Source of the DNA: Roseovarius salinarum
GTDB lineage: Bacteria > Pseudomonadota > Alphaproteobacteria > Rhodobacterales > Rhodobacteraceae
Direction of reading: 5' to 3'
DNA length: 64,000 nucleotides
NCBI RefSeq assembly: GCF_002834145.1
Contig: NZ_PHNT01000004.1
Span: 62,001 to 126,000 of the forward strand
Shown here: positions 55,627 through 61,548 of the stretch, piece after piece
Position numbering within the stretch: the first letter of the stretch is position 1
Layout of the letters: each line of letters opens with the position of its first letter
Program-made: the position numbers and the translations under genes
Notes under the pieces: generated by a model
Told to the model about the DNA's origin: nothing
The model's input: only the letters and a program-made list of their open reading frames with translations
Database searches by the model: none

Positions 55627-56271
55627 ATGGCACGGCAACTGGACTACAATACTTTGCGCGAGGTCTTCGGGCGGTTCCAGGCCGCCGAGCCCGAACCGAA
55701 GGGCGAGCTGGCGCATGTCAACGCCTTCACGCTTCTGGTGGCCGTGGTCCTGTCGGCGCAGGCCACCGATGCGGGCGTGAACCGCGCGACGGGCCCCTTG
55801 TTCCAGGTGGCCGACACGCCCGAGAAGATGCTCGCCCTCGGCGAGGAGGGGCTGACCGGATACATCAAGACAATCGGCCTTTACCGAAACAAGGCGAAGA
55901 ACGTCATCAAGCTCAGCCGGATCCTGATCGAGAACTATGGCGGCGAGGTGCCCAATTCGCGCGCGGCGCTCCAGTCGCTGCCGGGCGTGGGGCGCAAGAC
56001 GGCCAACGTCGTGCTCAACATGTGGTGGGGGATGCCGACACAGGCCGTCGACACCCACATCTTCCGCGTGGCCAACCGCACCGGTATCGCGCCGGGCAAG
56101 GATACCCTCGCCGTCGAGCGCGCGATCGAGGACCAGGTGCCGGCCGACTACGCCCGCCACGCCCACCATTGGCTGATCCTGCACGGGCGCTATCACTGCA
56201 AGGCGCGCAAGCCGATGTGCCCCACCTGCCTGATCCGCGACCTTTGCGAATACGAGGACAAGACGGTCTGA
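55627..56271 (+). CDS. nth: endonuclease III
   Basis: DNA glycosylase/AP lyase removing oxidised pyrimidines in base excision repair. The 214-residue protein shows the helix-hairpin-helix LPGVGRKTANVVLN with the catalytic lysine, the catalytic aspartate in VDTHIFRVANR, and the C-terminal 4Fe-4S cluster motif C-x6-C-x2-C-x5-C (CKARKPMCPTCLIRDLC). The ATG is 105 nt from the divergent alkyltransferase gene, which pairs two DNA repair functions. Confidence 0.96.
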   Translation: MARQLDYNTLREVFGRFQAAEPEPKGELAHVNAFTLLVAVVLSAQATDAGVNRATGPLFQVADTPEKMLALGEEGLTGYIKTIGLYRNKAKNVIKLSRILIENYGGEVPNSRAALQSLPGVGRKTANVVLNMWWGMPTQAVDTHIFRVANRTGIAPGKDTLAVERAIEDQVPADYARHAHHWLILHGRYHCKARKPMCPTCLIRDLCEYEDKTV

Positions 56272-56320
56272 GCCGCGTTTCGATCCCGGCCCCGCCGCGC
56301 GAACGGCCCGTGCCCGGAAT

Positions 56321-56386
56321 CTTCATCTTGCCCGGAAATACTCCGGGGTGAATTGGCGCGAAGCGCCAAGAGGGGCAGCGCCCCTT
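56321..56386 (-). repeat. dispersed hairpin element, copy 4 (long form, inverted)
   Basis: Read on the minus strand: AGGGGC-GCT-GCCCCT, TTGGCGC-TTC-GCGCCAA, CCGGA-GTATT-TCCGG, then GGCAAGATGAAG. It has the same three-stem plan as copy 3, with changed but still paired bases in the second stem. It lies between nth and the convergent sulfotransferase gene. Confidence 0.85.
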
Positions 56387-56411
56387 TTCCGAGTCCCCGG
56401 CCGCCGGCGCG

Positions 56412-57209
56412 TCAGTCGCCCAGCTTCGCGTGCACCTCGTCGAGGTCGATCTCGCCCACCGGCATCTTGTTCGACGGGTCGGCGGCGTCGTACTTGAACA
56501 GCTCGAAATCGCGCTTGTAGATCTCGTAGACAAGGTGCATCGACAGGTCGTCGAAGTAGTCCTCGACCGGGTGCGCGCGCTTGGGGCCGTGACCTTCGGA
56601 TTCGTTGAAGCGCGGGATGTTGCCGAGGTCCACCGCGTGCGGCGTGTCGATGGCGTCGAGGACGGATTGCATGCCGTCGTTGAAACGTTCGGTCCAGAAT
56701 ATGCGGTCGAAGCGTCCACCGTTGACGATGAACGTCGACAGGTGACCGGCCTGCGCCGACCAGTGGATGTCGGGTTCCATCGGGCGGCGCCAGCGGATCG
56801 TGTCGCGGGCGAACAGCAGGAACCGGCGGAAGCTCCGGACCTGGTCGAATTCCTGCTTGCCGTCCTCGCCGCCGACCTCGATGCCGTATTTCTGGATCAG
56901 CATCGGCACCAGCTTGCCCCGGTAGCGTTTGCCGTTGCGCTGGATGCCGCAGATCTTGTCGAAGAAGGAACTCAGGATCCGGGTGTAGGGGTTGCGCACG
57001 CAGGTGAAGGCGGGCGCACGATGGCCGGTGACGGTGTCGCTGATCGGGGCCTGGCTTTCGGCCAGGGCCCATTTGTGAAGCCCCGACTTCGCGTCGTGAA
57101 TGTCGCCGTCGAAAAATTCGCCGTGATCGGAAAAATACAGGATCTGTCCGATGGTCGAGCACGCGCACTTGGGCACCACGCGGTAGACCACGCTTTCGCT
57201 TTCGGTCAT
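56412..57209 (-). CDS. sulfotransferase family 2 protein
   Basis: A 265-residue cytosolic PAPS-dependent sulfotransferase of the carbohydrate type. The 5'-phosphosulfate loop is YRVVPKCACSTIGQIL and the 3'-phosphate site is FTCVRNPYTRILSSFFDK, both near the N-terminus as in the family. The acceptor is unknown; the divergent neighbour is a glycosyltransferase, so a cell-surface glycan is the best guess. I start at ATG 57209; a GTG at 57230 would add seven residues but its GGAAG is only 2 nt away. Confidence 0.85.
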   Translation of the reverse strand: MTESESVVYRVVPKCACSTIGQILYFSDHGEFFDGDIHDAKSGLHKWALAESQAPISDTVTGHRAPAFTCVRNPYTRILSSFFDKICGIQRNGKRYRGKLVPMLIQKYGIEVGGEDGKQEFDQVRSFRRFLLFARDTIRWRRPMEPDIHWSAQAGHLSTFIVNGGRFDRIFWTERFNDGMQSVLDAIDTPHAVDLGNIPRFNESEGHGPKRAHPVEDYFDDLSMHLVYEIYKRDFELFKYDAADPSNKMPVGEIDLDEVHAKLGD

Positions 57210-57375
57210 CCATGTGCCGGGAAATCCCACGGCTTCCGCCTCCCTTGTTTCCTGGCCCGGCCGGGCAGGCGGTGTTCTACCGTTCCGCGTGCCCGGAAGA
57301 AAGCCTGTTTATTCAGGCCGCGTTCACGGCTATCACTGTAAACAGCCGAGAGACCGGGGTTAAACTGTTCGCCGC

Positions 57376-58953
57376 ATGGCAAAAATCGCCTATATCCTGC
57401 TCAGCCACAAGAACCCGGATGCGGTCATCCGCCAGGCCGAGACACTGACCGCGGCGGGCGACTGCATGTCGATCCATTTCGACGCCCGCGCCAAGCCCGA
57501 GCATTACCAGCGTATCCGCCGGGCGCTCGACGGCAACCCCGGGGTGACCTTCGCGCGGCGGCGGATCAAGTGCGGCTGGGGCGAATGGTCGCTCGTGCAG
57601 GCCTCGCTGAATGCACTCGAGGCTGCAGTCGACGCCTTCCCGCGCGCCACCCATTTCTACATGCTCTCGGGGGATTGCGTACCGATCAAGTCGGCCGCCT
57701 ATGCGCATGCCTTTCTCGATGACAACGACGCCGATTTCATCGAATCCTTCGACTTCTTCGAAAGCGACTGGATCAAGACCGGCATCAAGGCCGAGCGGTT
57801 GACGTACCGGCATTTCTTCAACGAACGTCGGCAGAAGCGGCTTTTCTACGCGTCTCTCAACCTCCAACGGCGCCTGGGGCTGGAACGGGCGGTCCCTGCC
57901 GACATCGACGTGCAGATCGGCAGCCAGTGGTGGTGCCTGCGCCGCAGGACGGTCGAGTGGATCCTGGATTTCACCCGTCAGCGGCGCGACGTGATGCGCT
58001 TTTTCCGCACCACCTGGATCCCGGACGAGACATTCTTCCAGACGCTCGTGCGCCACCTGGTGCCCCAGGAAGAGATCGAGACGCGCACGCTGACCTTCCT
58101 GATGTTCACCGACTACGGCGTGCCCGTCACCTTCTACAACGATCACTATGACCTGCTGCTCAACCAGGATTTCCTTTTCGCGCGCAAGATCAGCCCGGAG
58201 GCGCATCAGCTCAAGGAACGGCTGGGCGCGCTCTACAACGACGACACGGTCCGTTTCACGCTTTCCAACGAAGGTGCCAACCTGTTCCGGTTCCTCACCG
58301 GCCGCGGCCGGGTCGGGCGCCGCTTCGCGCCGCGGTTCTGGGAAAACGACAGCACCATCGGGCGCCACCGCGAACTGATGATCGTGATCGCCAAGAAATG
58401 GCACGTGGCCAAGCGGTTCGTCGGGGTCGCGCGATGGTTCCTGAACGCGCCGATGCTGGAATACGTCTTCAACGAGGCCGACGCCGGGCTGCCGGACCTC
58501 GGCGGCATCGAGCGGACACTGGAAAAGCGCACGCGCCACCGCCGCGCGCTGGTGCGGATGCTGTTCGATTACCACGAGAGCGACCGGCTGGTCCTGTGCA
58601 TGGACCCCGCCAACATCGACCTGCTTCACGACTTCTGCGGCGACCGCTCCACCACCCGGCTGCTGGAGATCAAGTGCCAGTTCTCCGACGACTACCTGAT
58701 CGGCCACGCCAGGCGCGTCGGGCTGGCCGGCGACGACACCTCGCCCGACACGATGAAACGGCTGCTGCCGACGATCCGCGGCGACATCGTGTTCGAAAGC
58801 GATCGCATCCGCGATGCTGGCTTCGAGAACCACGAGGTGATCCGCGAAACCGACAGCCCGGCCGACAACGCCGTGCCGATCGCGCGGTTTCTTGATATCC
58901 CGGTCGAAAAGGCGCAGGAAATCGCCGAATTCGACCACCTGTTCGCTGATTGA
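57376..58953 (+). CDS. GT14-like beta-1,6-N-acetylglucosaminyltransferase, two-domain
   Basis: A 525-residue protein. Residues 1-270 match the Branch/GT14 core: KIAYILLSHKNPDAVIRQ, IHFDARAKPEHY, RRRIKCGWGEWSLVQASLNAL, HFYMLSGDCVPIKS and SQWWCLRRRTVEWIL, with the D/E-rich WIPDETFFQTLV block. The C-terminal half (about 300-525) looks like a separate domain with a P-loop-free nucleotide-binding look (LVLCMDPANIDLLHDF), known in Rhodobacterales as DUF5928; its function is not established. It is divergent from the sulfotransferase gene and ends 9 nt before a HIT gene. Confidence 0.82.
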   Translation: MAKIAYILLSHKNPDAVIRQAETLTAAGDCMSIHFDARAKPEHYQRIRRALDGNPGVTFARRRIKCGWGEWSLVQASLNALEAAVDAFPRATHFYMLSGDCVPIKSAAYAHAFLDDNDADFIESFDFFESDWIKTGIKAERLTYRHFFNERRQKRLFYASLNLQRRLGLERAVPADIDVQIGSQWWCLRRRTVEWILDFTRQRRDVMRFFRTTWIPDETFFQTLVRHLVPQEEIETRTLTFLMFTDYGVPVTFYNDHYDLLLNQDFLFARKISPEAHQLKERLGALYNDDTVRFTLSNEGANLFRFLTGRGRVGRRFAPRFWENDSTIGRHRELMIVIAKKWHVAKRFVGVARWFLNAPMLEYVFNEADAGLPDLGGIERTLEKRTRHRRALVRMLFDYHESDRLVLCMDPANIDLLHDFCGDRSTTRLLEIKCQFSDDYLIGHARRVGLAGDDTSPDTMKRLLPTIRGDIVFESDRIRDAGFENHEVIRETDSPADNAVPIARFLDIPVEKAQEIAEFDHLFAD

Positions 58954-58962
58954 GGAACGCCC

Positions 58963-59331
58963 ATGTCCTATTCCTATGACGACGAGAACATCTTCGCGAA
59001 GATCCTGCGCGGAGAGATCCCCAACGACACGGTTCTGGAAACCGAGCACAGCCTGGCGTTCAACGACATCCAGCCGCAGGCCCCGGTGCACGTGCTGGTG
59101 ATCCCCAAGGGGCCCTACGTCAGCTATGACCATTTCGCGCAGGAGGCCAGCGAGGCCGAGATCACCGACTTCACCCGCGCCATCGGCGAGGTGTGCCGCA
59201 TGAAAGGGGTGCAAGAGGGCGGTTTCCGGCTGATCTCCAACGCGGGCGAACACGGCGTGCAGGAGGTGCCGCACATGCATGTGCACGTCCTGGCCGGCCG
59301 GCCGCTCGGGCGGATGCTGCAGAAGGCCTGA
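58963..59331 (+). CDS. HIT-family nucleotide-binding protein (HINT type)
   Basis: A 122-residue histidine-triad protein acting as a purine nucleoside phosphoramidase or AMP-lysine hydrolase. The N-terminal NIFAKILRGEIPNDTVLE and APVHVLVIPKGPY blocks and the triad HMHVHVLAGRPLG (about residues 103-115) are the HINT signature. It follows the glycosyltransferase by 9 nt. No partner is indicated. Confidence 0.94.
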   Translation: MSYSYDDENIFAKILRGEIPNDTVLETEHSLAFNDIQPQAPVHVLVIPKGPYVSYDHFAQEASEAEITDFTRAIGEVCRMKGVQEGGFRLISNAGEHGVQEVPHMHVHVLAGRPLGRMLQKA

Positions 59332-59415
59332 ACGCGCGGCCGCACGGCTTGCAGGCGCTTGTGCGCCGCCGCCCGCGCCCCCATATCACGCCGGAAGTTT
59401 CAACGGGGGACATCC

Positions 59416-60204
59416 ATGTCATTGCGCAGCCGTGTCGGCGCCTTCTTCGACCGCGCCGGCGTGAGGAATTTCATACTCGGCGTCATCCTGTTCAACGCCG
59501 CCATTCTCGGGCTGGAGACCTCCGAGGCGACCATGCGCCGCGCGGGGCCCCTCATCACCCTGCTCGACAAGGTGTGCCTTTCGATCTTCGTGGCCGAGAT
59601 CGCCGGGAAACTGTTCGCGCGCCGCGCGGCCTTCTTCCGCGACGGGTGGAACGTTTTCGACTTCCTGATCGTCGGCATCTCGCTGGTGCCGGCGGCGCAG
59701 GGGCTGTCGGTGCTGCGCGCGCTGCGGATCCTGCGCCTGCTGCGCGTGCTGTCGGTCACGCCGTCCCTGCGCCGGGTGGTCGAGGGGCTGATGAGCGCGC
59801 TGCCCGGCATGGGCTCGGTCTTCCTGCTGATGGGGCTGATCTTCTACATCGGCGCCGTCATGTCGACGAAGCTTTTCGGCGCGGCCTTCCCCGAGTGGTT
59901 CGGAACACTGGGGCGGTCGGCCTACACGCTGTTCCAGATCATGACGCTGGAATCGTGGTCGATGGGGATCGTGCGCCCGGTGATGGAGGCCTATCCCCAC
60001 GCCTGGGCCTTTTTCGTGCCCTTCATCCTGGTCACGACCTTCGCGGTCGTGAACCTCGTGGTCGGTCTGATCGTCAACTCGATGCAGGACGCCCACGGCG
60101 CCGAGGCCGAGGAAAAGACCGACACCTACCGCGACGAGGTGCTCAGCCGGCTGGCCGCGATCGAGGCGCGCCTCGACGATCGCCGGGGTCCGCGCGACGG
60201 CTGA
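59416..60204 (+). CDS. voltage-gated sodium channel, NavAb/NaChBac family
   Basis: A 262-residue six-helix channel subunit that should assemble as a homotetramer in the inner membrane. S1-S4 span about residues 15-115; S4 has arginines every third residue (R101, R104, R107, R110 in LRALRILRLLRVLS). The pore helix and selectivity filter read TLESWSM (177-183), with the ring glutamate E179, identical to the NavAb/NaChBac filter. S6 (FILVTTFAVVNLVVGLIVNSMQD) leads into a C-terminal coiled coil (DTYRDEVLSRLAAIEARLDD). GGGGG precedes the ATG. In alkaliphiles such channels support motility and pH homeostasis; here the role is inferred only. Confidence 0.95.
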   Translation: MSLRSRVGAFFDRAGVRNFILGVILFNAAILGLETSEATMRRAGPLITLLDKVCLSIFVAEIAGKLFARRAAFFRDGWNVFDFLIVGISLVPAAQGLSVLRALRILRLLRVLSVTPSLRRVVEGLMSALPGMGSVFLLMGLIFYIGAVMSTKLFGAAFPEWFGTLGRSAYTLFQIMTLESWSMGIVRPVMEAYPHAWAFFVPFILVTTFAVVNLVVGLIVNSMQDAHGAEAEEKTDTYRDEVLSRLAAIEARLDDRRGPRDG

Positions 60205-60264
60205 GCCGGCGCCGGACCGGATCGTCGCGCCACGGGATCTGCCGAGGGCGTCCCGGCCCGGGCG

Positions 60265-61194
60265 TCACGTGTCGCGCGTGAGTTCAAGGAACACGTCCTC
60301 GAGGTCGGCCTGTTCCGTCTTGACGTCGCGGATGCGGATCCCGGCATCGCGGACGGCCTCCAGCACCTTCTCGGCCGGCGTCTGCCCGGACTGGTAGGTG
60401 ATCGCGATCGTGCCGTCGGCCCGCGTGACCACGTCGAGGCCCGCACCCTGCGGCAGGCGCGCCGCGCCGTCGTCGGGATGGATCACCATGGTGCGCGCGT
60501 CCAGCCGGTCGAGCAGGTTGGCCGTGCTGTCGCGGGCGACCAGCTGCCCGTGGTTGATGATCCCGATCTCGTCGCACATCTCCTCGGCCTCCTGGAGGTA
60601 GTGCGTGGTCAGGATGATTGTCATGCCCTCGGCATTCAGGCGGCGCACGTTCTCCCACAGCATCTGGCGCAGCTCGATGTCCACGCCGGCGGTGGGTTCG
60701 TCCAGCACCAGCACATGCGGGTCGTGCACCAGCGCCTTGCCCAGCAGCAGCCGCCGGCGCATGCCGCCCGACAGCGTGCGGGCATAGGCCTCGGCCTTGT
60801 CCTCCAGCCCCACCAGCCGCAGGATCTCGTTGCTGCGCCGCTGCGACCTGGGCACGCCGTAGAGGCCCGCCTGCACTTCGAGCAGGCCGCGCGGGCTGAA
60901 GAACGGGTCGAGGTTGAGTTCCTGCGGCATCACCCCGATGGAAGCGCGCGACTGGCGCGGGTTCACGTCCTGGTCGAAGCCCCAGATCGTGACCTGCCCG
61001 GCCGTCTTGATCACCAGCCCGGCAAGTATGTTGATAAGCGTCGACTTGCCCGCGCCGTTGGGCCCGAGAAGCCCGAAGACCGACCCGGCGGGAATGTCGA
61101 GGTCGACGCCCGCGAGCGCGCGCTTGGGCGGCTCGCCCTTGACGGCGCGGTAGGTCTTTTCCAGTCCCCGGATCTCGATTGCGTTTGCGCCCAT
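60265..61194 (-). CDS. ABC transporter ATP-binding protein
   Basis: A 309-residue ATPase subunit with Walker A (GPNGAGKST), Q-loop (VMPQELN), signature LSGGM, Walker B (VLVLDEP) and the H-loop (ILTTHYL). The C-terminal extension (about 225-309) with DLEDVFLELTRD is that of DrrA/CcmA/YadG-type exporters. No permease gene is adjacent, so its membrane partner lies elsewhere or is outside the window. A start at 61227 (with AGGTG upstream) would add 11 residues; the family alignment favours 61194. Confidence 0.88.
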   Translation of the reverse strand: MGANAIEIRGLEKTYRAVKGEPPKRALAGVDLDIPAGSVFGLLGPNGAGKSTLINILAGLVIKTAGQVTIWGFDQDVNPRQSRASIGVMPQELNLDPFFSPRGLLEVQAGLYGVPRSQRRSNEILRLVGLEDKAEAYARTLSGGMRRRLLLGKALVHDPHVLVLDEPTAGVDIELRQMLWENVRRLNAEGMTIILTTHYLQEAEEMCDEIGIINHGQLVARDSTANLLDRLDARTMVIHPDDGAARLPQGAGLDVVTRADGTIAITYQSGQTPAEKVLEAVRDAGIRIRDVKTEQADLEDVFLELTRDT

Positions 61195-61268
61195 GGTCCC
61201 CTTGCCCCGGCCTTGCGGATCGCTCATAAACGCACCTAGTGGATTTGCTGGCGAAAGGAAACGCCCCC

Positions 61269-61448
61269 ATGACGACACAGGCGCCCGAGACCCGGATCGT
61301 GGACAGCTACCGCGTGGCCTGCGACGGCGGCGAAGGGGCGCTGGGCCACCCGCGGGTCTGGTTGCAGATCCCGCCCGAGCAGGGCTGGATCGAGTGCCCC
61401 TACTGCGATGCCAAGCTGATTCACCGCGATTTCGAGGGCAAGGTCTGA
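61269..61448 (+). CDS. small zinc-finger protein (zf-CHCC, NDUFS6-like)
   Basis: A 59-residue protein with the CHCC zinc site: VACDGGEGALGHPRVWL supplies Cys and His, and ECPYCDAKLIH supplies two further cysteines. The domain is that of the accessory complex I subunit NDUFS6 found in alphaproteobacteria and mitochondria. Function in bacteria is thought to relate to complex I, an inference from homology only. It is divergent from the ABC ATPase gene. Confidence 0.88.
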   Translation: MTTQAPETRIVDSYRVACDGGEGALGHPRVWLQIPPEQGWIECPYCDAKLIHRDFEGKV

Positions 61449-61476
61449 GCGCCGATCCGCCGGCGGCGCGGGTGGA

Positions 61477-61519
61477 GCCGGCGGATGCCTCCGGCGGGAG
61501 TATTTCCGGCAAGATGAAA
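61477..61519 (+). repeat. dispersed hairpin element, copy 5
   Basis: GCCGGCGG-ATG-CCTCCGGC forms a stem with one mismatch, followed by GGGAGTATTTCCGGCAAGATGAA. It lies between the zinc-finger gene and polA, 29 bp before the polA start. Confidence 0.78.
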
Positions 61520-61548
61520 CCCCGGGGCCGTGATCGGGAGGATCGTGC

